64,000 nucleotides of DNA. It comes from Harmonia axyridis (taxonomy: Eukaryota; Arthropoda; Insecta; Coleoptera; Coccinellidae). This document shows positions 35,311-46,578 of this stretch, one piece after another. The stretch lies in contig NC_059508.1 in the NCBI RefSeq assembly GCF_914767665.1, forward strand, positions 558,001-622,000. Reading direction: 5' to 3'. A program made the position numbers and the translations under genes. Every line of letters starts with the position of its first letter. Positions within the stretch are counted from its first letter, which is position 1. The notes below the pieces were generated by a model, which saw only the letters and a list, made by a program, of their open reading frames with translations, was not told the origin of the DNA and made no database searches.

Positions 35311-35496
35311 CATAATAAAGCAGCTTGGGATGCTGCTACAATGGCGCTTGTAACTCAAGGAAAGTTGGATGCATTTTATCGAATCAGTGACTCCTCTGGA
35401 GGTCACTTGATTCATATCTCCCCTCAACTGGACGCTCATAGAGTCGAATTAATTAAATTACTCCTATGTGGAATGCAGTTTTTGCACTCGAAATGA
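35311..35496 (+). pseudogene. Unrecognised coding-like remnant
   Basis: A 62-codon frame with balanced composition unlike the surrounding AT-rich sequence: HNKAAWDAATMALVTQGKLD, then RISDSSGGHLIHISPQLDAH and VELIKLLLCGMQFLHSK before TGA. After the stop, the same frame stays open to about 35660. I do not recognise the family. It could be a decayed transposon ORF or a pseudogene inside the vrille intron. Confidence 0.35.
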
Positions 35497-36167
35497 ATTG
35501 GAATCGAATATTTCCGGAAGAACTTGCTCAAAAACTGTATAAGCTCTTCTTCAGCAGTCCTAAACATTATGCTCAAACTATTTCTCTATGAAACCGTCTT
35601 CCAAATGCTCAGAATTATACTTATCGAGTCCTATTTACATACAAACGAGTATCTAATAAAAGGAGATCACAATAAATTGGAAGTAGCACAGTAGGCATTC
35701 ATTAAACATTATTGAGAACATCAACCTGTAGAAGTTCCGGTTATCATTCAGATTTCCTAAAGAGAGAAACGATAACTTTCTAGCGCATACATTTTGAACA
35801 GGAGCGAAGAAGATGTAACACAATAGCTCACCTTTTTCAGGAATTAAAGAATAAAGAAGATCTTGACTTGAAAACTCAGAAACACTTTCAGAATTACTAC
35901 TACGCGCCATTTTGGAAGATCAGCAGAATGTTGCAAAGATGTAACTGCAATGAATTGCACAGTGCAAATGCAGGTATTTAAGAATGTAGTCACAGCAATG
36001 TAATCTGCTCTCATTCTATGTTTAAGAAGACTAAGCTGCATGTATAATGGACAAATATTTAATTTTTTCGCAATGGTCGTGGCGATGCCATTCTTCATTG
36101 AATGGGGACTAAACAAAGGTGTGATAAAGGGATCTGATTAAGATTGAAGGGTTGACTTGGTACTCAC

Positions 36168-36219
36168 CTGTTTGAGAATTGTACATTAATCCTTTGTTAT
36201 CAGCGTGCATGGTAGGCAT
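36168..36219 (-). CDS. Proposed first coding exon of vrille
   Basis: ATG at 36219 opens a frame reading MPTMHADNKGLMYNSQT plus one base of the next codon. It ends at a strong donor CAG|GTGAGT. The leftover G joined to AT at the start of the 26392 exon makes an Asp codon, followed in frame by IIKQRMMVAEF, so phase and splice sites agree. A second in-frame Met lies at 36210. The frame is also open 5' of the ATG, so the true exon start lies upstream. The evidence is the splice and phase match, not homology checking. Confidence 0.65.
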
Positions 36220-36600
36220 CTTGGACACAGCACCCAAAGGGCGATAAACGAAGTGAAGAACTTGACAATGATCTTGAGAAGGTCTTTAGCACCGTTTCAA
36301 AGTCAATCAACGTATTACCACACCGTACTGTCGCAATCTGATCTTGAACCGACTGGAGTGTACACAGCACTGTGCTAATACAAGTGCAAGCCTGGTATAG
36401 CTAGGATGTAAAAGTTGAGATAGTGACCTAGATGTTGATGCGAAGTAGTGGCAGAACGAAGAAAGCGGAGAAAGGACAGTGGAAGGAAATGCGGTCGAAA
36501 CGAGTAATACGCTGTTACGTGAGATGATCACCACACATAATGTATGTTTGTGTCCTCGTTTTGGCATTGAACATTGGGCGCGTTGCATTCTTAGATAAAA
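36220..36600 (-). promoter_or_regulatory. Candidate vrille 5' UTR and promoter area
   Basis: More mixed in base composition than the flanks and located immediately upstream of the proposed first coding exon. No TATA box was seen at a sensible distance, and the transcription start could not be fixed. The frames here (36307-36627 on the minus strand and 36601-36867 on the plus strand) are not supported as genes. Confidence 0.3.
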
Positions 36601-36941
36601 ATGAAAATGTACGCCGAATATTTCCAAGAGAGAGTTGCACCTTTTCTGAATCTTCTTCCTCTAGATAACGCAACATCAGTGTCATCGTACCGCCAAAACT
36701 CTAGCCGATACCTTCCAACTGGGTCAACCGGATGTTTTTCCTCATTTTTAAGACTACCCCTTGGAATCGAGTCAACATACCCAATTTCAATACCTACCCA
36801 ACCAATAGACCATTCTACACTATCAAAATTATTGTTCTTTTCATCAACGTCATTGATTAAACATTAAGAAACAATTCACATGAATTCGACAATATTAATG
36901 AAATCAGGAGACCAATTTGGACTCAGCCAACATTTCGTTCA

Positions 36942-37820
36942 TACACTGTGTCCGTAAAGTATGGAACAAATTCGTTTTTAGTTAAACAGACCATTTTAAG
37001 AAATAATCCTGAAACTCGTCGATTTTTGATTTTAATTTACCGTATTTTAGAATAATCGAATATACAGGGTGAATTATTTTCGAGTAATGACGTCATTTTT
37101 TTTTTATGGAACACCCTCATTTTGTCTCAATTTTCCGATTACTTTAGCTGAGCTAATTCCAAAAATGTATCACTGTTGATTCCAATTGGTACAGGATGGA
37201 CAAAAATAAAATAGTTTTGTGTGTGCTCATATAGTAACGCGTAACATTCTTCATTAGTTAAATCAACAATATCATAAAAAAAACTAATTGTCAAGCGGCA
37301 ATGAACAAATAATGACATTTCACAAAAAAAAACGACTATGTTTTTTTAAATTAATAAGAAATAATTTCTTACACATTCTGTCTGCTAGACCACAAGTACC
37401 TACCAAACATTTTTGGAAACAGCTCATTTTTATTAATCTAAAAATGTAACAAACTATAGGGTGTTACATTCAAACCAATTGCCGCTAGACAATATGTATT
37501 TTTGATAATATTGTTAATTTAACTAATAAAGAATGTTACGCGTTACTTTATATGAGCTATTGTATTTTTGTCCACCCTATACCAATTGGAATCAACATGT
37601 GATACATTTTTGGAATCAGCTCAGCTAAGGTAATCGGAAAATTGAGACGAAATGGGGGTGTTCCATTTAAAGAAAATGACGGTGACGTCATAACTCGAAA
37701 GTAATTCACCCTGTATATTAGATTATTATTTTAAAATACGTTCAATTAAAATCAAAAATCGACGTGTTTCAGGATTATTTCTTAAAATGAATTTGTTCCA
37801 TACTTTGCGGACACAGTGTA
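36942..37820. repeat. Fold-back element, family B, complete
   Basis: Runs from TACACTGTGTCCGTAAAGTATGGAAC to the inverted TTCCATACTTTGCGGACACAGTGTA. Arms of about 330 bases hold ATACAGGGTGAATTA and its mirror TAATTCACCCTGTAT, and CCAATTGGTACAGG and its mirror. The centre contains TAACAAACTATAGGGTGTTAC. No open frame is present. TA at both borders would fit a TA target site. Confidence 0.9.
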
Positions 37821-37983
37821 TATTTAGACTCAATCAAGTCAACTTCATATAGTCCAAAAGATGATTTGTTTGGGTACATATAATATTAAAAATGATCACA
37901 AACACTTCGTTGAATGAATATAATCTGAGAAAGAACGACATACATACAGAAAATATGATATTATAAAATAATTGTCACTGTAA

Positions 37984-38114
37984 AAACAATCTAGTTTATT
38001 TCTCATCACGTGATAATTGGTGATAATTCAAGTCAAGTTCAAGTTCAAATGAATAGTTGAACTTGAACTTGACTTGAATTTTCACCAATTATCACGTGAT
38101 TAGAAACAATCTAG
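37984..38114. repeat. 97-bp hairpin with an E-box in each arm
   Basis: A near-perfect inverted repeat (38004-38100) with arms of about 44 bases and an 8-base loop. Each arm reads ATCACGTGATAATTGGTGA (or its mirror), then tandem AAGTTC units. CACGTG E-boxes lie at 38007-38012 and 38093-38098. The hairpin is flanked by the 11-base direct repeat AAACAATCTAG (37984-37994, 38104-38114), as if inserted with a target duplication. It is 1.8 kb upstream of the proposed vrille first exon. Confidence 0.85.
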
Positions 38115-41100
38115 ATTGGGCGAACTTACAATGACGTCAATTTGAAGTAAACATCTGATTAAGTTAGTCTAAACTGAGGTATTTTCCCTATAAAAAGGTG
38201 AATGGAATTTTAGGGGGTTTGAAGCAAGACTGAAATCTATTTGATTCAATTGCTATAAGGAAAAAATAATGAAACAGCCATTTTTTTTTATCAATTACGA
38301 TTGAAATTTAATAGTTTCAATCAAAAACATCTACGAAAAAAAAAATTGAATTTGCTATTGGCTGCATTGTATTAAGGATGAACCGTCAAGCGCAAAACCA
38401 TTGCTTATATATAATTAAAATTTTTCCTGAATCCTACGAGATTTCCTACACATGCCTCTGAATGATGAGCTTCTGTTCTCGATATTCCATAATTGTAGCT
38501 CACGAGCAGATTCACATATGAATTGTTTTTTTTCTTTTTGTTGATGACGCACTAGACTGGAAATGATATTTCGATTGGTGAATGATATAAATTGCAAATT
38601 CATACTAACATTTTCAATATGGAAGATTCTGTTAGTATGGTTTTCGATAATAAAGTCTACAAAATGCTCTAGTGTCATGAAGTTTATTCTGAGGAAAAAA
38701 ACAGTAATGAACATTAATCGCAGAGGTCTAGCCAGTACACTACTCATAATAAGCCAAAGTATGTAATAAAGTGGCCAATTTTACAATACATTTCATCCCA
38801 AAAAAAAGTAGATACAGAGAAAGAAATGTTCAGAATACTCAATATTGAAAATGCCGAAGGGGTTTTATTGAATAATTTTTTATTCTGCCATAGGAAAGCA
38901 GATTTTATAATAAATTGAATCAATCAAAGTAGAAGAATATTACTTAATTCTTGAATATTTCAAGCTAATATATTAGTCAAATCAAAAATGCCCCTAGAAA
39001 CAAAAAGCACACCAGGACTAATTTTCACATCGAAAAATGCAAAACATTATTGAGTTTTCCAACAAGGAGTCAGATAAAATGATTACATAATGAAGTTTTT
39101 ATGCTTTTTCATACATTAAAATTTCGAGCATGCTGATTATTACCCTCTTTGAGCTGGTAACGTCAGTATAATCGTCGACATCAACATTTTCATTTTCACG
39201 TTCCAGGAAACATTGACTTTCATGCTTAAGTTCGGACTGCCCAGAGAATCGTTAATAGGTTATTCATCGTTTTTCCTCTAATAACGACTTCATAATTCGC
39301 TTTAAGGATCGAACGAGTTCCTACGAAAAAAAAAAAAAGAGCTTCACTGCAGTGGTCGCCGGTTGGTTTCTCAACCTCAAAGGTGCATTCACATTCTCTA
39401 AATATTTCGTTGTTTACATTGAAAATCTTAAATAATCCCAAGGATACACTTTGTCTGCATCGACACTACTCCGATATAAAAATAATAAAAGTCATTTTGA
39501 AGTCAGTGCGCTCTCAACAAGAGCCATGAACCTAACAAGAGTACAACGAGTTATTTGCAAAATACTGTAATAAACATCTGCAAGGCCATCGCAATAAATG
39601 GCTGATAAAAAGCCAATGCACTTCTTTATGTGATGAATAACCGAAAAAGCTAACAAATATGATGCATTGTCTGTACTACAAGGTCAGATTGACGCTGACC
39701 ATGGGCAAGGCTGGCATGGACGGTCGATGTGCTTGCATCATACATTAATTACCAGACTCGATCCGGACGGACTAAAGGTGCTACACACGTAATGATCTGC
39801 TCGAATTCCAAGAACTACTAAACCTCTTCACTCTTCCTACAGATGAACAAAACATTTCGTTACAAATACAATTAACGTTGCTCACAATTCTATAAAAGCC
39901 GCATTAAGTTAAACAATGATAACAATCCCAAATATAAATACGTGAAGATAACAGTTATCCAATAATGAGTCGCCGATGATTCTAGTTTATTGGATGACTC
40001 TTTGAAGCAATCTTCATATGGAAAACTTTAGTAGAGCATGAGAAATGGCATTATTGACTTCTTGAATGGCGGATGTCAATTTGACTATAAAGTGAAAGGA
40101 GTGAATAACCTAGTTGATTACAGATCATTATCAACCGTAGGTCAACTTATTATAGGTCCGGGCTAGTATAGCACACGAATATACCCGGTGGTTCACATAA
40201 AACAATCCAATACAAAATGCATTTACTGTTTTATAATATTTTTTCGAATGGACGTGTGAACTACTTCAAGTATATCATGCATGTGTGGACTACTTAAAGA
40301 TCGTTCAGAAACTATTCAACAGCTCGCTTCAAGACGATATTCACATAGCAGCGCCAGCAAAATGAAAGCTATTAAAAATATCATGTTGTAATGATTAATC
40401 CGATCAGAATTTTCAATATTCCTTATTTCCTGGGGCACAGCCAATAAAATTATACAGAGGACCACTACAGGGAAAGATAGAAGGGCTTAAATTTAAAAAA
40501 AGTTGCAGAGGAAAACCAATATGGGGTCCATAAGAAAAAAAATTGACAATCGTGTCTCTGAAACAACGGGAAACAGAAAAAACCTGACGACACCATTAGA
40601 ATCTCAATATTGGATAATGACTACAAACCGAATTTCGTGCAATTATCTCCAGAAACAAATGAGTTATACGGAAAATAAGAAAATCTCGGTTTTCAGTTTT
40701 TTCGAGATATCTAAGGAACCATTGGAGATATTTTGGATATATTGACACCAACACACTGATCCCTGAATACCACAATTTTTTTTCTAATTCAAGCCACCCT
40801 GTATCCCCAACGGTTTTCAATATCCCTGTAGTGCCCCTCTAAATACCACCTATTTATGTTATTTTCATTAGCTGAATATTGCAATATTTTATTGCCAAAG
40901 AGAATATTGTTGAATAGAGGATGAAATATTTTGGTTCATCCTAAAAAAACCATTCATCATCGGAAAAATGTTAATGAATAAAAGGAAATCAATAATGTTT
41001 AATATTAAAGGTGATTTCAATCAAAATACTGAGTTTGAAGCCTCCAAGAAAAAAATAATTATTTTATTAATGGGTTAAAATAATTCGTAGTACGAAATTT

Positions 41101-42975
41101 TCAGTTTTTCTATCAGAGGCACAATATAAATTCTGATGAAACCGTCTTTCTAGTCTGTATATTCAACTGTTATCTCGAATTAATCATAGTCTTCATACAA
41201 CAAATGCAATTCGATATCAGAATGTGATGAATCAATTCAGAAAAAAAATGTTGCGCCACAACACAAGTTGACATCATATCTTTCGACTAATAATAATAAT
41301 AGGTCATTGTCCATTATTTGTTCACGTACGCCTTTTTAACAGTAATTGGTTGGCAATATGTAATAAATTATAAACAAAATTGTAGATATGTTTGTTGACT
41401 CGTTCTTAGCGTAATGAGGACGTTAAACCTGAGTTGAGAAATTCGCGAAAAATATAATAATTCTTTCTACGCATCGCATTCGAATAAACACTTCAACGTT
41501 CATTTCGAACGTGCCGTACGATAAAAAATTATGATCTATATCGGAAGATAGCATCATCATAAAAAATTACGTACTATTTTAATCTATTTGTTGACCACAA
41601 AGAATTTATTGGTCGACGTGAACTCACACTCAGGTTCATTACATATTTTTACGAGTCATGCATGATTATTTAAACAATGATTTCAATCGAAAAGCTGCTG
41701 ATTTCACATCAAAACATTCATTCGACTGATATTCAGTAATGATTTGTTCATGTTCACCAAAGAGAGAAAAATATCAATATAATTTAGAATATAGGGACAC
41801 TTCATATTTGAATCTTTAAACTTTCACTTAATTTTCATTCATTTGAATAATATCAGAACTCTGAGTCTGTGAAATTTATGGATTAGATTCTCAAGTGTGA
41901 TGAATACCTAATGATTTATAGACTTATGTAGCAGATAAGCAGAAAAGAAAAATACTTGGATTTGAAGGATCTAGACATTATTATAGCTGAAGAAAATACA
42001 AAAAGAAAAAGAAGTACAATTTCAAGTATATAATAATATCATATGATATTAATTATCTATCTGGTATCAGCAAAAATGCCATCAACATAAACATTGTCAA
42101 ACAGAAGACTTCCACGATATTACGTAGGAATCATAATCGAAAGTAACCCAAGGAGAATGCATGTCATCAAGGGAGAGTAGTGATATACCGGTTTCACCCT
42201 TGTTAGGGATCATAAGTACTGCATAACTTCTTCTTTTTGTTTTTGTATTTGCTTCATTAATTACCAAGTATCAGCCATTTCATTTATTATTATTATAGCT
42301 GGTGAAATACAGTTCAAAACCGATTCTAAACTAGTTTAATTCGATTCTCAGAAGAAATTGAGATTTATAATGTAGATGAAACTCTTGAAAAAACTAAAAA
42401 ATATTAGAAATAAGTACCCAAAAACACTGAAGCAAACAAATTCAGTTTGTGCGAAGAAACGATGCAGGTGTTGGATGAATCCATATGGAAAAATCCCTGA
42501 CGATGCATAGATTGTTACAGAAATAACTGGACGAGTTGAACAAGCCAAGACCATGAAATTCTGTTACTTTCAACAAACTCGGAGAGCGCGAATGTTCGTT
42601 CACAAGGTTAACAGTGTTGTCCTTGCGTTGTCTGCCTGCAAGATGCAGTAGTAATTCAGCAATTTGACCATTACGTCGTCAAGGCATCTCTTGCATTATG
42701 ACGTTATACAGGGTATGATGGTAAATTACGAAGTCGTCCGATGTTATGGGGATTCGATCAGATCCAGGGATAGGTTGTAATTTTTATGTTTAATATTAAC
42801 TTCTTTGTGAAACATTTTTACACGTTCATCCTAAACAACAGTTCTATTTGTTCCTCTAGGTTTGACATGGAAAAACACTTCAAATTTCACACGAAGATGC
42901 GAAAATAATAATTTCATAATCCTGAAGGACAGTGGAAAGCATCTTCACTCTCCTGATGTCCTGATGGGGTATGTT
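38115..42975. other. Intergenic, nothing firm
   Basis: 4.9 kb without a supported gene. A CACCCTGTATCC terminus lies at about 40797, and a TACAGGGTATG at about 42708. GC-richer DNA at 39690-39830 might be a 5' UTR exon or regulatory patch, but nothing proves it. Opposing open frames at 38415-38766 and 40503-40820 are mutual shadows. Confidence 0.45.
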
Positions 42976-43312
42976 TTGATCATTCCACGAATTTTTTGTG
43001 AATGGTGATGAGAATCCTTGTGCAGAAATATATCTGCGGGAGTTGGTTTTCTGTAGACTCTATGTCCTAGTTCACCTTCTGAGTTTCTTGTTACTAAGAA
43101 GTCTATAGCAATGGTATAGAGCAATATTCTTCATTTTAGAGAAGAATCATTTGATCATTTCTCGTTTTTTCTGTGAATAGTGGTGAGAATCCTTGTGCAG
43201 AAATATATCTGCTTGAGTTGGTTTTCTGTAGACTCTATGTCCTAGTTGACCTTCTGAGTTTCTTGTTACTAAGAAGTCTAGCAATGGTAGAAAGCAATAT
43301 TCTTCATCTTAC
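42976..43312 (-). pseudogene. Penelope-like reverse transcriptase fragment, duplicated
   Basis: On the minus strand a frame from about 43305 reads FLPLLDFLVTRNSEGQLGH, then RVYRKPTQADIFLHKDSHHY. This matches the LPFLDVLV.R...G.LGH.VYRKPTHTDRYL...SHH motif of Penelope-like (PLE) reverse transcriptases. The same roughly 165-bp segment occurs twice in tandem (about 42976-43143 and 43151-43310) with about 95% identity by eye. The GIY-YIG endonuclease and the rest of the reverse transcriptase are absent. Confidence 0.75.
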
Positions 43313-43814
43313 CCAGAATTTGCCATTTTTGTCGATAATAATTTTGTCTAACTTTCTAGTGTATACTCTAGAATAAACTCTCTTATTATTATTATACATT
43401 CAAAATATTTGATATTATACTTTGACAGATACATTTTCGTTTGCCTCGAAATGCAATTTCTGTAATATTAAAAATGATATTTTTAAAACAAGAATTCCTA
43501 AAAAACCTAATATATGAAAGTATAATATAATACAGTTTTAGGTGTCACAATTTGATCATGTAGAAAAAAGAATTTATTCATTAACTTGATACAATTCCGC
43601 GAAGTTTATAGAAAAATCAAGAAAAGGAGTTGTGTTTAACAGCAAGTCTCGAATACGTTTCTGACTATTGTTTACATTGCATGACGTGGTGGATATCTAT
43701 TAAGTTTGAAGGAGGCCCAGTACCAAGAAATCCTTTGTTTTTGCACACATGGATGAACTCCCAACCTACGTGCATTTTCACCTCAAGCCAGGTCAAATAA
43801 TTATATAAATCATC
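43313..43814. other. Intergenic, nothing recognised
   Basis: AT-rich DNA between the Penelope-like fragment and the next repeat. No supported feature. Confidence 0.45.
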
Positions 43815-43985
43815 GTTTGTTATACAAGGGGTGGCACTTAGGCGGAGCCAAGAGAAGGAAGGTCTCAGACCTGCCAGACTGATATCAAGTTTTGATGAAC
43901 CTCAAGAGGCCATACACCCGAAACTGAGGTCACAGACATTAAACTGCAACACAATTGGAGACAAATGTGTTGCAAATAACATATG
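43815..43985 (+). repeat. Interspersed repeat shared with 46192-46360
   Basis: TTTGTTATACAA, then GGCGG..., AGGCCATACACCCGAAACTGAGG and TCACAGACATTAAACTGC match the second copy in order. Both copies lie in GC-richer DNA. A 66-codon frame runs through this copy but is not shared by the other, so coding is unlikely. Confidence 0.7.
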
Positions 43986-44969
43986 TTTATTGTTATCCTT
44001 CGGCATTATATCTACAGACGAAATGAGCTGACTTGTTGCAAATGATTTCGCTGAATTTTATTGAGTAATTCCGAAAAATAATTCTCGGAAAACATTAATC
44101 TAGACAATGGGATGGAGCCATTAGATCATATCCTGAAATGTTTTCGGTAGAAACCAAAGAAAAATAACCGCGACAAAACTGCTCTGCTGCCTAATGCTAG
44201 AACGCACACCGAAATTAAAAATTCAAATGGGTCTCTATTTGGGTAAAGGCCAGCAATTCTTTACCGTTGTGTGAAATCCACAGATATATTTCGTAAATCT
44301 CGTTTTTTTTTATACGAATTATATAATATTTTCGTCGCTCTGGCGAGACTATTCTATTTGCAATTCAAAATCTCAGACGGATTCTTTGTTCGATATTTTT
44401 GTGCATTGTAAAACTTGCAAAATTCACTTGAGATGAACTTACACAATAGAAAACGGTAAACAAACTGAATGACAGATAAAGCTCAAATTCAGTTCAAGTA
44501 AGAGGACAATATCTTTCAGCTTTCTTTCTTTCGAATGCGGTTCTTAGAAGACTCTTGCGAATTCTCGAAATTCGTGAAAATTTACAAATAACAAACGTAG
44601 AAACGTCAGTCATAACTATGGCTATGAATGAATTTAATAACACTGTATACCTACTATTATTTCCGGTCTAATCTATTCTTGGAATGTGCTAGTTTTGCAG
44701 ATCGTTGAAATTTTATCGATGTGTTGCACATGTTGGATTCTGCATAATGCAATGGTCGAACAAAATTTAGTCAATTTAGGTTTGCATTTTATGGTTGAAA
44801 AATACTTAGAACTTGTTAAATAGTTTGATCAATGTCAGTGCTCATTTGGTAGTACCAAGAGAAATTTAAGTGATGAATGCATGGTTATGTGAACAACCGA
44901 AATTGCAGAATTAGAGTGATAAAAATCTACACGAAACTGTTGAGATACCACTACATCCAGATGAAGTCA
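43986..44969. other. Intergenic, nothing recognised
   Basis: No supported feature in this 1-kb AT-rich stretch. Confidence 0.5.
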
Positions 44970-45676
44970 CTGTGATTCACCGGAATGGCCTATTAGACGT
45001 TTAAGGAAAACTAATCATAATTTTGAACTGAAAATTTGCATATTGATCTTTCTCCCCGAAATATATTTCCAGGTCTTTACAACTTCCGGTTAAACCGGAA
45101 ACAGACTACTACTTCCTTATTTTAAATGGCACACCCAGTATATTATTGCAGCATTAGATAGTTTTTTTGATGACAATTTCATCAATATGCCATACCTTGG
45201 TGAAAATTCAACGGTTTATGAGTAAATAGAATTCTTATGAAAAAATGGTGGGGATGAGGACACATTTTTTCGAATATTTCGGCTGAAAAAGCTTTTTTCG
45301 AAATATTTTTTTCCAAACCGCCAACAGTCTTATAATACTACGTATTTGCAGAATCGAAAAAGAAGAAAATTTTTTCGTGTGAGTCCTCATCGCCACCATT
45401 TTTTTTGTAAGAATTCCATTAAGTCATGAACCGTCATGTTTCCACCAAGGTATGGCATATTGCTGAAATTTTCGTCGAAAAGGCAATAATATACTGGGTG
45501 TTCCATTTGAAATAAGGAAGTAGTAGTCTTTGTTTGGTGTAACCAGAAGTTGATCTGATATTATTTTAGGGAGAAAGATCATTGTGTCGAACCCCAATAT
45601 GCAAATTTTCAGCTCAAAATTATGATTAGTTGACCATAAACGTCTAATAGGCCATTCCGTTGGATCACCCTGTATA
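44970..45676. repeat. Fold-back element, family C, copy 1
   Basis: The left end GTGATTCACCGGAATGGCCTATTAGACG mirrors the right end CGTCTAATAGGCCATTCCGTTGGATCACCCTGTATA. Both arms also hold AACTACTACTTCC-type blocks, TGGCACACCCAGTATATTATTG (or its mirror) and CATCGCC/GGGGATGAGGAC. Arms are about 330 bases. The minus-strand frame at 45424-45849 reads through the right arm and is not a gene. Confidence 0.9.
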
Positions 45677-46191
45677 AGTAGAAGGATGCAGTATTGCAAG
45701 GTTGGATAAGAACATAGGTTAAGATATATCATGTGATGTCTGTTTAGAAAAACTCTCAAAATAGGACCTGTATTTAAAAGCAATATAATAGATCCTATTT
45801 GAATTGAATCAAGAGTGCGTTTTTCTGCAAATAAAGAGGGAAACAACATTTTAAGCCTCTAATTTCCTCTGCACAATTCTCAAATAAAAGACTATTTTGA
45901 CAATTCTAAAAATTCAATCTGACATTTGAAGAAAAACATCCTAATGGAAACGTGATTTTCTTTACGACAATATAAGGGAGTCGAGCCTACCTTAGAGGAA
46001 AGTGTTAAAAATGAGACAATAGGCTTCCTCTAGCAAGGATCTAAGGAGTGTAGCAAGAATAGTGTCGGGCAGTGTTAAGAACGGCTGAAAAGGCTTCGAA
46101 AAATATTTCTGAGCTGATTGGGCCGACTGAATCCATTATCTACCTATAGATGCTTTGGCGGCAATTTCGGAGTCATCAAGAATTATTTTGT
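45677..46191. other. Intergenic, nothing recognised
   Basis: Short spacer between repeats with no supported feature. Confidence 0.45.
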
Positions 46192-46360
46192 TGTTTGTTA
46201 TACAACAGGACAAGGTTAGGCGGGGGAGGGGCAAGGAGGAAAAAGGTACGAGACAGGACAGACACGTATAAAATGTTGGGCAATTTCAGGAGGCCAAACA
46301 CCCGAATTCGGGGTCACAGACATTAGACTGTGCAGACAAGGTGCATGTGCAAATCTAGGG
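46192..46360 (+). repeat. Interspersed repeat shared with 43815-43985
   Basis: TTTGTTATACAACAGG, GGCGGGGGAGG, AGGCCAAACACCCGAATTCGGGG and TCACAGACATTAGACTG align in order with the earlier copy. The following 100 bases (to about 46460) are GC-rich and may belong to the same element. Confidence 0.7.
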
Positions 46361-46578
46361 CCAATGGACTATTCAAGGCAGTCGGCCAGTCGGACGGGGC
46401 CGATGCAATCCGCGAGACCGTCTAGCGACGCTGCTAGCGATAAACCAGGCGTAATGCCAACGTTGCCACACAAATTACTCACCTAACTCAATTTCGATCC
46501 ATCCACACTCACCCTTCGAAAAAAAATTTTTTTTCAAGAATGAACTAGGTAGTAGCTTAAAGTTTTCGGAAGTCCAAC

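Larger units (their letters stand above)
26393..36167 (-). other. Proposed 9.8-kb vrille intron
   Basis: Bounded by GTGAGT at 36167-36162 and TTGTTGCAG at 26401-26393 on the minus strand. It holds two GAATATTCC motif fields, PAR-bZIP-type sites, a possible alternative first exon near 27991, a fold-back element and a LINE tail. The frames at 29620-29991 and 30140-30424 have no recognisable domain. No other genes were recognised inside. The boundary at 36167 rests on the proposed upstream exon. Confidence 0.6.

Noticed and set aside
36307..36867. Frames on both strands upstream of the proposed vrille first exon
   Set aside because: They fall in the likely 5' UTR or promoter area and show no domain. 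More likely non-coding.
45424..45849. 141-codon minus-strand frame
   Set aside because: It reads through the arm of a palindromic repeat (44970-45676). The second copy at 52155 does not keep the frame.
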